Shown in pieces: positions 25,723 through 35,155 of a stretch of 62,434 bases of DNA. Source of the DNA: CAXSBR01 sp964236495 (GTDB taxonomy: Bacteria; Actinomycetota; Actinomycetes; Mycobacteriales; Jatrophihabitantaceae); assembly GCA_964236495.1 (NCBI GenBank), contig CAXSBR010000017.1, forward strand, positions 1 through 62,434, read 5' to 3'. Every line of letters starts with the position of its first letter. Position 1 is the first letter of the stretch. Made by a program: the position numbers and the translations under genes. Under the pieces are notes generated by a model. It made no database searches, had not been told where the DNA came from, and worked only from the letters and a program-made list of their open reading frames with translations.

Positions 25723-26334
25723 GTGCTTGTTGCGCTCGGATCGTTCACTCTCGCCGCAGGACTGCTCGTGTTACTGCCCGGCCCGGACACCGTGGTGATC
25801 TTGCGCAGCATCGTGCGGGGCGGGCGGCGCCGTGGGGTAGCGACGGTGTTGGGCATCCAGACCGGTCTGGTGCTGTGGATAACCGCCGCCGTGCTCGGGC
25901 TTGCGGCGCTGCTGCGCGCGAGCGAGGTGACGTACACAGTGCTGCGCGTCGTCGGCGCCGCCTACCTGGTGTGGCTGGGCGTGCAGTCGCTGCGCACGCG
26001 AGGCACCCGGCTCGACGCGCCCGGCACCCAGCGTCAGCCGCTAGGCGGCACGGGCTATTGGGCGGGTCTGCTGTCGAACGTCCTCAACCCGAAGGTCGGG
26101 GTCTTCTTTGTGACGTTCCTACCGGCGTTCGTGCCGTCGGGCGCTGCGGTCGTCCCCACGCTGCTGCTGTACGGCGCGGTGTTCATCGCGCTCAACCTTG
26201 CCTACCAGTTGCCGCTCGTGTTGCTGGCAGACCGCGTGACCCGCCTCGTGTCGCGTCCGCGCGTGCGCCGGGCGATGGACGTTGTCACCGGCACGGTGCT
26301 GATCGGGTTCGGCATCCGCCTCGCCAGCGAATAG
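25723..26334 (+). CDS. LysE/RhtB-family amino acid exporter
   Basis: A 203-residue membrane protein of about six helices. It carries the family N-terminus LLVLLPGPDTVVILRSIVRGGRRRGVATVLGIQTG and the LNPKVGVFFVTFLPAFV signature near residue 125. Such proteins export amino acids such as homoserine, threonine or lysine. GTG 25723 is the start. The gene stands alone. The last bases and the DNA after its stop are matched by a second copy at 28555. Confidence 0.87.
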   Translation: MLVALGSFTLAAGLLVLLPGPDTVVILRSIVRGGRRRGVATVLGIQTGLVLWITAAVLGLAALLRASEVTYTVLRVVGAAYLVWLGVQSLRTRGTRLDAPGTQRQPLGGTGYWAGLLSNVLNPKVGVFFVTFLPAFVPSGAAVVPTLLLYGAVFIALNLAYQLPLVLLADRVTRLVSRPRVRRAMDVVTGTVLIGFGIRLASE

Positions 26335-26529
26335 CGGCGGTCAGCGACGGCGCGCTGCTATGGGACGTGCGGCGTTCCAATGGGCTCCCTGGCCGTTGCC
26401 GAACACGGTGCCCGAACCGGGATTCTGCACCGCCGCTCGGTAACCGGGCTCGACATCTAAGTTTTGCGGCGGGCCGCACCTGTGCCAGAGGAAGGCTTTC
26501 CCGGGACGAGGCACTGGCATAGTCGGCGC

Positions 26530-26946
26530 GTGGCCGCGACGTTGTCTTTCGGGTACCTGGGTGATCGAGGTCTGGGTGACCGGCTGCTCGCGGCAGTACT
26601 GCGAGGCGAGAAGACGGCTACGTCGTCGCTAGCGGTCCAGTATCTGTCGGGTGAGCCGCTCCCGCGCCTCGGTCAGCGGCTCACGCTGATCGACCATGAC
26701 GGGCGGACTCACGGCGTAGTGGAGACCACGCGGGTCAGGATCATCCCACTCGACCTGATCGACGACGAGGTAGCAGAGGACGAGGGAGAAGGCTTCGCAG
26801 ATGCAGCAGAGTGGCGACGAAGCCATGCGGCGTTCTGGGCTGGAGTCGCCGACCTCGTGCGCGCAGAGGCAGGCGATCCCGATTGGCAGCTACGTGACAG
26901 TGAGCCCGTCGTCGTGCAGTGGTTTCGCCTCGTGACAGACAGGTAG
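26530..26946 (+). CDS. ASCH-domain protein
   Basis: The 138-residue product has the ASCH/PUA-like fold signature FGYLGDRGLGDRLLAAVLRGEKTATSSLA...LPRLGQRLTLIDHDGRTHGVVETTRVRI...FADAAEWRRSHAAFW. ASCH proteins bind RNA or act as nucleoside amidohydrolases; the GEKTATSS loop holds the catalytic-type Lys and Thr. GTG 26530 is chosen because the family begins there; the frame continues upstream to 26464. It stands alone ahead of the second sigma-factor operon. Confidence 0.8.
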   Translation: MAATLSFGYLGDRGLGDRLLAAVLRGEKTATSSLAVQYLSGEPLPRLGQRLTLIDHDGRTHGVVETTRVRIIPLDLIDDEVAEDEGEGFADAAEWRRSHAAFWAGVADLVRAEAGDPDWQLRDSEPVVVQWFRLVTDR

Positions 26947-27092
26947 TCGACGTTGGCCCAGTCCTTTCCTCCTTAAAACCACCCCAGACCCGCCGGCACC
27001 GACCTCATGAGGACAGCAACCGAGGGGTTTGTTCGGACTAGTGGGGGCGAGACCACGGATGGCGGTCGAGCGGCGTCTTATCTCATGTGGAC

Positions 27093-27608
27093 ATGAGCGA
27101 CTTCGACGATTTCGCCCGGCGCGAGTTGGACGGGTTGCTGCGCTACGCCACTGTGCTCACCGGTGACCGCGAGCTGGCTTCCGACCTCGTCCAAGACGTG
27201 CTGTTGAAGGCGTATCGCAGCTGGTCACTGGTAGCCGCAGCCGACCACCCACGCGCCTACCTGCGCACGATGCTGACCCGCGCGTACCTGTCGTGGCGGC
27301 GGACGTGGGCTGTCCGGAACGTGATCCTGCCCTTCGCCGAGCTACCCGAGGGACCACCAACCAGCGATCACGCCGGCGCCATCGCCGACCGAGACGCCGC
27401 CGTGCGGCGGTTGAGCAAGCTGCCGCGCCGCCAACGCAGCGTGCTCGTGCTGCGCTACTACGAACGTCTCACCGACGCCGAGATCGCCCAGGTTCTCGGC
27501 TGTTCGACCGTCACTGTCCGCGGTTACGCCAAGCGTGCCCTCACGAGCCTGCGCGCCGATATCGAACCCACGCTCGTAGCCACCACTACTTCTACGGAGC
27601 ATTCATGA
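27093..27608 (+). CDS. ECF sigma factor, SigE family (second copy)
   Basis: Region 2 is FDDFARRELDGLLRYATVLTGDRELASDLVQDVLLKAYRSW and region 4 is LSKLPRRQRSVLVLRYYERLTDAEIAQVLGCSTVTVRGYAKRALTSLR, the helix-turn-helix for -35 recognition. The 171-residue length is normal for SigE-like sigma factors. ATG 27093 (MSDFDDF) is preferred; another in-frame ATG lies two codons upstream. It overlaps the membrane partner gene by four bases. It is a paralogue, not a duplicate, of the sigma factor at 15263. Confidence 0.87.
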   Translation: MSDFDDFARRELDGLLRYATVLTGDRELASDLVQDVLLKAYRSWSLVAAADHPRAYLRTMLTRAYLSWRRTWAVRNVILPFAELPEGPPTSDHAGAIADRDAAVRRLSKLPRRQRSVLVLRYYERLTDAEIAQVLGCSTVTVRGYAKRALTSLRADIEPTLVATTTSTEHS

Positions 27609-28468
27609 ACACCGAAGATCTGTTGACCGACCTGTTCGCCCACGACGCGCAGAATCGGCCCGATCCGGTTGCCGTTCTCGATGCCGTCCATCACCGGATC
27701 GATCAGGACCGCACAATTGTGGGCGTACGGGCGGCGAGCGCAGTTGGGGCCGCGGCCACCGTCGCCGCGATCGCAGTCGGCGCCACCGTGTTCACCGCAC
27801 CGTCGGGCCACCACACCGATCCAGCTGGAGGGACGCCTACACCCACGGTGACAATCTCCACCCCGGCGACACAGACTCCCAGCAGGTCAGCAGCGCCTAC
27901 GACGGTGTACCCAATTCCGACGGCGCCGACGACGGTTCACCCCACCCCGACGGCACCCACGACGGTGTACCCAACTCCGACGGCACCGACGACGGTGTAC
28001 CCAACGCCACCCTCGAGCGCACCGCCGGTCTCCGTCCCTGGAGGCGCAGGGCGCAGCTACTCAACGATCAACGCTGGATGGCTGCCCGGTCCGGCGACAC
28101 AGAACCCAACCGGTACCTCGAACCAGGCCGGCTTCGAGGAGCGCGACTGGGACGTCAGCGTGGACGGCGTCGCACTGGACGTGATCATCTGGATCGAGCC
28201 CGGACCTCTGCCGGCCCGGACGCAGGCGACCGGTGGTGGGAAGTCCGACTATCGGGACGTCACCGTCAACGGTCACGCGGGACGCGAGTTCCGATCGACC
28301 AACATCACCATCATCGCTTTCGACCTCGGCAACGGCACAATCGCCTACGTCGGCCCCAGCGTCAAGCAAACGACTGCGGCCGTCACGAGCGCACGCATCG
28401 CCACGATCGCCGCGAAAGTCGCTCAAAACATGCAGTTCCACCGGCACGACCCGATCCCCGGCCGCTGA
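27605..28468 (+). CDS. Single-pass membrane protein with repeat linker, partner of the sigma factor
   Basis: ATG 27605 sits in the sigma-factor stop (ATGA overlap). The N-terminal 40 residues (MNTEDLLTDLFAHDAQNRPDPVAVLDAVHHRI) are cytoplasmic, one helix spans about residues 42-62, and a linker of four imperfect APTTVYPTPT decapeptides (about 92-135) leads to an outer domain with GWLPGPATQNPTGTS...VNGHAGREFRS. There is no zinc anti-sigma motif. The order and layout match the pair at 14136-15859, although the outer domains differ. It probably transmits an outside signal to the sigma factor; that is inferred from context. Confidence 0.75.
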   Translation: MNTEDLLTDLFAHDAQNRPDPVAVLDAVHHRIDQDRTIVGVRAASAVGAAATVAAIAVGATVFTAPSGHHTDPAGGTPTPTVTISTPATQTPSRSAAPTTVYPIPTAPTTVHPTPTAPTTVYPTPTAPTTVYPTPPSSAPPVSVPGGAGRSYSTINAGWLPGPATQNPTGTSNQAGFEERDWDVSVDGVALDVIIWIEPGPLPARTQATGGGKSDYRDVTVNGHAGREFRSTNITIIAFDLGNGTIAYVGPSVKQTTAAVTSARIATIAAKVAQNMQFHRHDPIPGR

Positions 28469-28616
28469 CGTCACTCTCAGCTCCGAAACCGTGCCGACCT
28501 GGCGGCTTCGGTGCGGCCGAACTCGTCGCGATCTTCGATCGGGACGGACAGCTGCTCATCGGGTCCGGCATACGCCTCCGCACCGGGTAGCGGCGGTCAG
28601 CGGCGGTGGGCGCGGC

Positions 28617-29552
28617 TCAGAGCGCGTGCGCTATCAGCTCTGCGAACAGGGCGTGCTCGTCGACGTCGAGCCCACGGGCGCGGAACCAGTCGCAGACGTT
28701 GGCGCAGTCACGCTGCAGGAAGTCCATGCCGTTGAGATTGCCGACGAGGTCGACGATCTGGGGCAGGTCGATGATCACCAGCCGATCACCCTGCGCGAGG
28801 ATGTTGTACGCCGACAGGTCACCGTGCACGACGCCGTTGCCCACCATCGTCGCGAGCGCGTCGGTGAGCTGGTTGAAGTAGGACTGCAGGAGTGCGGGCG
28901 ACGGCCGGGTCTGCGCAAGCCGGGGAGCCGTCTGCCGCGTGCCCTCCTCGTCGACGAGCGAGATCCACTCCATCAGGATCTCGGTCTCGTCGATCTGCAC
29001 GGGGTAGGGCACGGGCAGCCCGAGGTTCCAGAGCCGCACCAGCGCGGCCCACTCCGACACGGCCCACTCGCCGGCGGCGACCTGTCGCCCGAAGGTGCTC
29101 TTGCGCTTGAGTGCGCGCTCGTCACGCGAGCGCTGCATCGAACGACCCTCGGTGTACGCCGCGGCTCGGTGGAAGGTGCGGTGCTCGGAGGAGCGGTAAC
29201 GCTTGGCGGCCATGATCACCCCGCCGTCGGGATCGTGCGGGTCGGCGCGCTCGACGAGGTGGACGTCGGCCTCCTTGCCGGTCTTGAGGACGCCGAGTTC
29301 AGTGTCTACGGCGCCCTGCGAGGTCACCACCCAGTCCGGACGCGGCTCGGGCCCACGGCATAGCGGCTCGACGCTGAGCCAAGTCCACCAGCGCTGGCCG
29401 TCTTGAAGGTCTTCGTAGGGCCGGAAGTCGAATACGAAGCGGGCGTCGACGTCGCCTTCTGGAGTCGCGACGTGCCGGTCGGCGTCGGGAATGAAGTCGC
29501 CGGGGAGCGTGGGTTCAGTCGCGGGCGGGTGGTGCGTGAAGTGTTGAGACAT
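28617..29552 (-). CDS. RIO-family atypical serine/threonine kinase
   Basis: The 311-residue product has a RIO1-type kinase core: flexible ATP loop STGKEADVH-like TGKEADVHLV (91-100), ATP lysine K117 (MAAKRYR), catalytic loop HGDLSAYNIL (243-252) with Asp245, and metal-binding Asp262 in IIDLPQIVD. The variable loop STFGRQVAAGEWAVSEWAAL is typical. Archaeal and eukaryotic RIO kinases act in ribosome maturation; bacterial ones are poorly studied. An N-terminal part of about 80 residues has no recognised domain. The gene stands alone. Confidence 0.9.
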   Translation of the reverse strand: MSQHFTHHPPATEPTLPGDFIPDADRHVATPEGDVDARFVFDFRPYEDLQDGQRWWTWLSVEPLCRGPEPRPDWVVTSQGAVDTELGVLKTGKEADVHLVERADPHDPDGGVIMAAKRYRSSEHRTFHRAAAYTEGRSMQRSRDERALKRKSTFGRQVAAGEWAVSEWAALVRLWNLGLPVPYPVQIDETEILMEWISLVDEEGTRQTAPRLAQTRPSPALLQSYFNQLTDALATMVGNGVVHGDLSAYNILAQGDRLVIIDLPQIVDLVGNLNGMDFLQRDCANVCDWFRARGLDVDEHALFAELIAHAL

Positions 29553-29700
29553 CGCCGAGGGTGCTCCAAAAGGTGAGGGAGAAACGGTCTGCGGGCAGGC
29601 CGAGAACAGTCGTGGGCACAGTCGTTCCTCCTCTCGTGGGGCACCGGGAGTCCGGCGTCGCCACCATTGTGGGCGACGCGCGCCGGGGACGGCAACCGGT

Positions 29701-30219
29701 TTATCCAGGCCGACTGCGAATTTCTTCGACTGGACAGGGTCCGCAGATGGTGCGGTCGCAGAGCCGGCACAGCCTGCGCATATCGGCGACGGTGCCGGTG
29801 TTGGCCTGCAGGAATGGGCCGATGATGGCGGCGAGGGTGTGGACGTCGTCGTCGGATATGGAGACCAGCAGCCGGGCGATGGCGTCTCCTCGGGCGGTGG
29901 CCAGGTGACGTTCTGCGTCTCGCCCTGCGGGCGTCGGCTCGAGACGTAGGGTGCGCCCGGTCGCGTGCTCGCGGCGTACCCAGCCTTGCTCGACCAGACG
30001 GTCGACGAGGCGCACGGTGCCCGGATGGGTCAGGGCCAGAGCCCGACGCAGCTGATCGATGCTCTGGCCGGGATCGGCCACAATCGCAACCAGAGCGGCG
30101 GGCGCACCACCGGCCATGCCGGTCGATGTTTCAGTCGCCGCGCGCACGGTGTCGGCAACGGCGATGGCCCAGGCGGCGACAACGTTGCGATCGCGCTGAC
30201 CCTCTATGCTGATATGCAT
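29701..30219 (-). CDS. MarR-family regulator with a C-terminal four-Cys motif
   Basis: The winged helix spans about residues 50-100 (DQLRRALALTHPGTVRLVDRLVEQGWVRREHATGRT). After the dimerisation helices comes C151-x2-C154-x4-C159-x2-C162 (CRLCDRTICGPC), able to bind zinc or sense oxidants. The gene is divergent from a DMT-family transporter and probably controls it. A palindrome ATGC-6-GCAT overlaps its start codon. MarR homologues with this Cys tail occur in other actinobacteria. Confidence 0.83.
   Translation of the reverse strand: MHISIEGQRDRNVVAAWAIAVADTVRAATETSTGMAGGAPAALVAIVADPGQSIDQLRRALALTHPGTVRLVDRLVEQGWVRREHATGRTLRLEPTPAGRDAERHLATARGDAIARLLVSISDDDVHTLAAIIGPFLQANTGTVADMRRLCRLCDRTICGPCPVEEIRSRPG
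30206..30219. promoter_or_regulatory. Candidate MarR operator at the divergent start
   Basis: ATGC-TGATAT-GCAT is a perfect 14-bp inverted repeat that covers the MarR start codon and faces the transporter side. MarR regulators usually bind such short palindromes in their own divergent region. The site is short, so chance cannot be excluded. Confidence 0.35.
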
Positions 30220-30406
30220 GACTCATAATACAACTGCGACGATCACCCGCCGGCACCGGTTGCCGACCACCGGGCTCGGCGTGCCGCGGTGGAGTTTCGT
30301 CACATGGGGCAAGCGCGTAGGCCGCGCCGTCGCGGTCCCATCCAGCCAGACCCGGCCAAAAGGTTGGTTCGCTGCTACTGAGGCGGCGCTGGCGGTGGCG
30401 TCATGA
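30218..30406 (+). CDS. Possible 62-aa leader protein before the DMT transporter
   Basis: The frame begins with ATG 30218, overlapping the MarR start on the other strand, and its TGA overlaps the transporter ATG (ATGA at 30403-30406). That overlap suggests translational coupling. The product MTHNTTATITRRHRL... is basic with no recognised domain and no clear Shine-Dalgarno, so it could be only leader RNA. Confidence 0.25.
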   Translation: MTHNTTATITRRHRLPTTGLGVPRWSFVTWGKRVGRAVAVPSSQTRPKGWFAATEAALAVAS

Positions 30407-31281
30407 CAATCGTGTTGGCGTTGATGTCGTCGTTGCTGTGGGGGTTGTCGGACTTTCTCGGCGGTAAACAGTCGCGCCGGCTGCCGGCACTGCTGGTGGT
30501 CCTTATTTCCCAATCGGCCGGGCTGATCGTCGCTCTGGCCACCGCCGTAGCGACGGGATCGTTCACCGATCCGCACGGGTACCTGCCGTGGGCGGTCGGT
30601 GCCGGGTTGTCGGGTGCCTCAGCGGTGGTGTTGTTCTACCGAGCGTTGGCCATCGGCACGATGGGAGTGGTCGCACCGCTGGCCGCGCTGGGGGTGATCG
30701 TTCCGGTCGGGATCGGGCTGTTGGGCGGAACACTGCCCTCGGTGCTGTGTCTGGTCGGAATAGTGGTCGCCATCAGTGGGGTCGGGATCGTCGCCGGGCC
30801 GACCCGGTCCGGTTCCGGCGGTGCGGGTCAGGCCCGATCGGTGCTGCTGGCGTTGGGGGCCGCGCTGGGGTTCGGGCTGTTGCAGTACGCAATCTCCGGC
30901 GGGTCGAAGTATTCGACGGTCATGACGATGGTCGCCATGCGTGCTACCTCCGTACCGGTCCTAGCCGTCATTACCGTGCTCGCTTGGCGCGCCTCGACGG
31001 ACCTGCGTACTGCAGGAAACCACCAGGGCACCGGACCCGACCGGTGGCGGCTCCTGGCCGTTATCGCACTCATCGGTGTTTTGGACGTCAGCGCAAACCT
31101 GCTGTTCGCCGTGGCCACCGTTTCTGGAGCCCTCGCCATCGTGGCCGTGCTGGGCTCCCTTTACCCCGCCGCCACCGTGCTTCTAGCGCGCACCGTCGAC
31201 CATGAACGCATGACGCGGCTGCAGAACCTGGGCGTGCTCACCGCCATCACCGGCGTAGCCTTCGTCGCAGTTGGCTCATAA
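30403..31281 (+). CDS. EamA/DMT-superfamily transporter
   Basis: Ten hydrophobic segments in two repeats of five mark a drug/metabolite transporter. The first EamA repeat starts MTIVLALMSSLLWGLSDFLGGKQSRR; the second starts near ALGAALGFGLLQYAISGGSKYS. Each ends in a typical block such as LGVIVPVGIGLLGGTLPS and LGSLYPAATVLLARTVDHERMT. The substrate is unknown. The divergent MarR protein is its likely repressor. Confidence 0.85.
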   Translation: MTIVLALMSSLLWGLSDFLGGKQSRRLPALLVVLISQSAGLIVALATAVATGSFTDPHGYLPWAVGAGLSGASAVVLFYRALAIGTMGVVAPLAALGVIVPVGIGLLGGTLPSVLCLVGIVVAISGVGIVAGPTRSGSGGAGQARSVLLALGAALGFGLLQYAISGGSKYSTVMTMVAMRATSVPVLAVITVLAWRASTDLRTAGNHQGTGPDRWRLLAVIALIGVLDVSANLLFAVATVSGALAIVAVLGSLYPAATVLLARTVDHERMTRLQNLGVLTAITGVAFVAVGS

Positions 31282-31428
31282 CGCCTACGCGTCGGAACAG
31301 CGCACCTTGACCCATTGCTGACAGCAGTGACGCTGCCAAAGAAATCATCATGTGTCGGCCGGACGTGTTGCCCGGCGCACTTCTGCCAGGTGCCCTTGGC
31401 GTGCTTTCGATGAGTGATCGGATGCCTG
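31282..31428. other. Gap between convergent transcripts, no gene seen
   Basis: This stretch between the DMT transporter stop and a small reverse-strand gene holds no convincing frame or strong hairpin. Confidence 0.5.
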
Positions 31429-31605
31429 CTAGCGACGGTCTCGTGGATTCGGCGCGGCGCGGATAAACAGCTGCTCAGCTGCCGGAAGGTAGTGCGGACG
31501 GTTGGCCCTGAGCTCTGTGACCTCGCCGTCGATGTTGACGAACATCGGCTGGGCGGTGCTGCAGCGTTCGGCGATCCAGAGCCAGCCGAGCCGGATGACG
31601 GGCAT
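31429..31605 (-). CDS. Small hypothetical protein (58 aa) downstream of PadR
   Basis: ATG 31605 lies 28 bases after the PadR stop on the same strand and has a G-run (GGGGGG) about nine bases upstream as a possible ribosome-binding site. The product MPVIRLGWLWIAERC...QPMFVNIDGEVTELR...NPRDRR has a balanced, protein-like composition with Trp, Cys and an acidic middle. No family is recognised. It may be co-transcribed with padR. Confidence 0.4.
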   Translation of the reverse strand: MPVIRLGWLWIAERCSTAQPMFVNIDGEVTELRANRPHYLPAAEQLFIRAAPNPRDRR

Positions 31606-31633
31606 GCCGTAAGCCCCCCGTTTACCCGGCCGG

Positions 31634-32239
31634 TCATGCGGTGGCGCTGCTTCCGGGCTCTGCTGCGTTTGCCTCCTGATCGATGTTGCGCTGGCTCGAT
31701 TGTGCGAACGTCACCGACTCGACCAGTGCTGTGGCGTGTAGTTCGGCCCGGTCGGTGAGTTCGATGTCGGCGCGGGTGTGCAGGATTGCGGCGTCTACGA
31801 GTAGGGCGGTTAGTGGGGCCTGTTCGGGGTTGCGCCGGAGTTGGTCGAGGGCTTTGAGTCGGGACAGTTCGTAGCTGCGTTGCCGGCGGACGACGCCCAG
31901 GACGTCGGTGTGTCCTTGTCGGGCGGCCGCCATCAGCTGGAGGATGAAGTCGTCGCGGTAGCCGGCGCTGTGTTCGGCGGGTTCGGTGAGCCACCGGGTG
32001 AGTTCGTCGCGGCCTGCTTCGGTCAGCTCGTACACCTTGCGGTCGGGTCGCTGAGATTGGGTGACGACGGTGGAGGTGACCTGGCCGTCTCGGGTGAGCC
32101 TTTCCAATACCTGATACAGGTGTCCGATGTTCAGGCCGCCCCACTGTGGGCCGACGGCGTGGGTGAACGCCAGCCGAAGTTGGTACCCGTGGCTCGGTCC
32201 GTCGGCCAGCAGGGCAAGCACCGCGTGCTGGATCGGCAT
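31634..32239 (-). CDS. PadR-family transcriptional regulator
   Basis: The winged-helix N-terminus is classical: IQHAVLALLADGPSHGYQLRLAF, NIGHLYQVLERLTRDGQV and DRKVYELTEAGRDELTRWLTEP. The C-terminal part (about residues 100-180) is the long dimerisation helix region of the Vir_act_alpha_C type. PadR proteins often repress a neighbouring ABC transporter and release it when they bind the drug or a phenolic compound. The divergent FtsX/ATPase operon starts 97 bases away and is the obvious target. The last 20 residues are Ala/Ser rich. Confidence 0.9.
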   Translation of the reverse strand: MPIQHAVLALLADGPSHGYQLRLAFTHAVGPQWGGLNIGHLYQVLERLTRDGQVTSTVVTQSQRPDRKVYELTEAGRDELTRWLTEPAEHSAGYRDDFILQLMAAARQGHTDVLGVVRRQRSYELSRLKALDQLRRNPEQAPLTALLVDAAILHTRADIELTDRAELHATALVESVTFAQSSQRNIDQEANAAEPGSSATA

Positions 32240-32303
32240 GCTGGCTCCCTCCTGCTCGGTACGGCGTCTGTTGCGGTCAGATTACGACCCTGCCGCGCCA
32301 TTG

Positions 32304-32316
32304 CATTGCCACAATG
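32304..32316. promoter_or_regulatory. Candidate PadR operator
   Basis: CATTG-CCA-CAATG is a perfect inverted repeat in the padR/permease divergent gap, 20 bases before the permease start. Position and symmetry fit a repressor site; the match to a PadR consensus is not tested. Confidence 0.4.
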
Positions 32317-32336
32317 TAGCTGGAAGAGTGCTGCTG

Positions 32337-35155
32337 GTGATCCGACTGGCGGTTGGTCAACTCCGGCGCCGGTTGGGTCGGACGGTTGCGCTGCTGTTCG
32401 GTATCGCGGTGGCAACGACGGCGTTCACGGTGTTGACCGGGGCGGCCACGACGACGCAGTTGCAGGCGCGGGGCACGGTGGCGGCGAATTTCCGGTCGAA
32501 CTATGACTTGCTGGTGCGGCCGCGTTCGTCGTACACGGAGTCAGAGCGCACCCAGGGTCTGGTCCGCCCGAACTATCAGTCCGGGATCTTCGGTGGCATC
32601 ACGACCGCACAGTTGGCGAAGATCCGGGCCGTGCCCGGTGTTGAGGTGGCGGCCCCGGTGGCCAACATCGGTTATGTACCGGTGGATGCGACCGTCAAGG
32701 TCCCGATCCGCCCATATCTGACGGGGGCGCGGCAGCAGCTGTTCCGGGTCGGGCCGGTGTGGACCGCTGATCGCGGGTTGAGCCGGTTCACCGGTGCCCC
32801 GATCTATGTGTACGTGAGCCGGAACCCGACGACTGTGGTCAACAGCGACGCCTACACCCGCGGCTCGACGCTCTACCGGGGCCAGCCGACCTATGCCGAG
32901 AAGGTGCCGGGGCGCAGCCACCCGGTACCTGCGTGCACCGACTACATGATCGATCTGACGGCGAACGCGGAAGCGGTCGGTGATTTTGACAGTTCGTTTT
33001 CTTACCGCGACGCGTGGGCGATTGGGCGGCCGACGCCGATCATATCCTGCTTCTACACCGACGTGCCGTCGGTCCGGCTCGGCGCACCGCAGGGTGCGGG
33101 TGACTGGTCGTTTCTGACCGCGCGGGTGCCGGTGTCTTATCCGATGTTGCTCGCCGCGGTCGACCCGGACGCCGAGGCCCAGCTGTCCGGGCTGGACCGG
33201 GCGGTGGTGTCGGGGCGGGCGTTGACCGAGAAAGATCGCCCGATTGGGGACGCCCAGAGCAGCAGCACCGTGTTGAAGATTCCGGTCCTGGCGGCGTCGC
33301 ATCTGGATCTGGACGAGTCGGTGTCGGCGACGGTGGAGCGGCTGGCGCCGGTTCCGGGTGCTGCGTTGACAGATGCGTTGACCGGCGAAAGCGGGGTGAC
33401 CGCGCGGGTGGCTGCGCTACCGGGCACGAAGGTCGCGACGTACGGGCCGGTTGCTTCGTCGACGACGTATGCGAAGGTGCTGTCCGACGGCGCGGCGGTG
33501 AATGGGTACTGGACGGTGGGGTCGTCGGGCTATGACCGGCAGGGTTCCGCGCTCGGCGTGCGCAGTCTTCCTGCGCCGAAGACGCTGTTCGTCGCCGGCG
33601 GGTTCGCGATCCCGTTGCCAGTGGGTAGCGATGACCTCGAGTTCCGCCCGGTGACCGCGCATCTGCTCGACACCGTCCAACAGACCAAGCAACAGACATA
33701 TCCGTTCCTGAATGTCGTGGGCCAGTTCGACCGGGCCAAGGTGACCGGCCCCACCGGGTTGTCGGGGTTGACCGCCGAGGCCTACGCCTCCGCGCCACTG
33801 CCCGGCGCGGACTCCGCCAGCCGGCGAGCCCTTGCCGATAGGCCGCTGCTGCCGGGCACGAACCTGGCCGGGTACGCCGCGCAACCGCCGGCGCTGCTCA
33901 CCACCTTGGCCGGGGCGGCGCCGCTGCTGTCGTCGACGTTGTTTCCCGGTGTGTCCGCGGCGGCGCCGATCAGCGTCATCCGGGTCCGGGCCAGCGGCAT
34001 ACACGGCTTCGACGCGGTGTCGCGGGTGCGCCTGGATCAGGTCGCCACCGCGATCGCCGCGCGCACCGGCCTGGCCGTGGACGTCGTCGCCGGCGCGTCC
34101 GGGGTGCCGACGACGGTCGTCCTCCCGGCGGGTGAGCACGGCCGGCCGGTGCTGGCGCTGCGCGAGCAGTGGGCCCGCAAAGGGGTCGCCTACCACGTCG
34201 TGAGCGCCGTGGACCGTAAAAGCGTGACGTTGTTCTTCCTGATCCTGGCCGTGTGCATGCTGGTGGTCGCCAACGCCGCGGCAGCCGCCGTCCGAGCCCG
34301 ACATACCGAACTGGGGGTGTTGGCCTGTCTGGGCTGGCGGCCGGCGCGGCTGTTCGGGATCGTGCTGACCGAGCTAGCTCTCACCGGGCTCCTCGCCGGT
34401 GTCACCGGCTCGGTGGTTGCGGTGCCGTTGGCGGCAGCACTGGGTCAGCATCTGTCTGTGTCGCGGGCCGCGCTCGCGATTCCGGCGGCGGTACTGCTGG
34501 CCGCCCTGGCCGGGCTGCTACCGGCCACTCGAGCGGCGCGGGCCCAACCCATGGACGCCGTCCGCGCCGTGGCCCGGTCACCGCGCCACGCCCGCGCCGT
34601 TCGCAGCGTCACCGGCCTCGCGCTACGCGGTTTACGCCGAGTACCCGGACGGACCGCGCTGGGCGTGGCCAGCCTGGCGATCGGTGTCGCCGCGGTCACC
34701 GTCCTCACCGGCGTTCAGCACGCCTTCCACGGGGTCGTGGTCGGTTCGCTGCTCGGCGACGCGGTAGCCGTACAGGTGCGTACCCCTGACGTGGTCGCCC
34801 TAGCAGCGATCATGCTGCTCGGCGCGTTCGGCGTCGCCGACGTGCTGTTCCTGGTCACCCGCGATCAGGCCGGTGAACTGGCGGTGCTGCAGGCCACCGG
34901 CTGGACCGACGCCCAACTGTCAGGTCTGGTGCTACGCCAAGGAGCGCTGATCGGGCTCGGCGGTGGCCTGCTCGGTGCCGCCGCAGGCTGGGCGGCGCTC
35001 GCAGTATTCAGCGCGGCGCCATCCACCAGCGGTCTACTGCTACCCGCAGCCGCGGGCGCAGCCGCCGGAGTAGTCCTCGGCGGGCTGGCAGCCCTGGGCC
35101 CGGCGATCCTTGCCCGCAGGCTGCCGACCGCGGCGTTGCTGTCCGAGCAGGTCTG

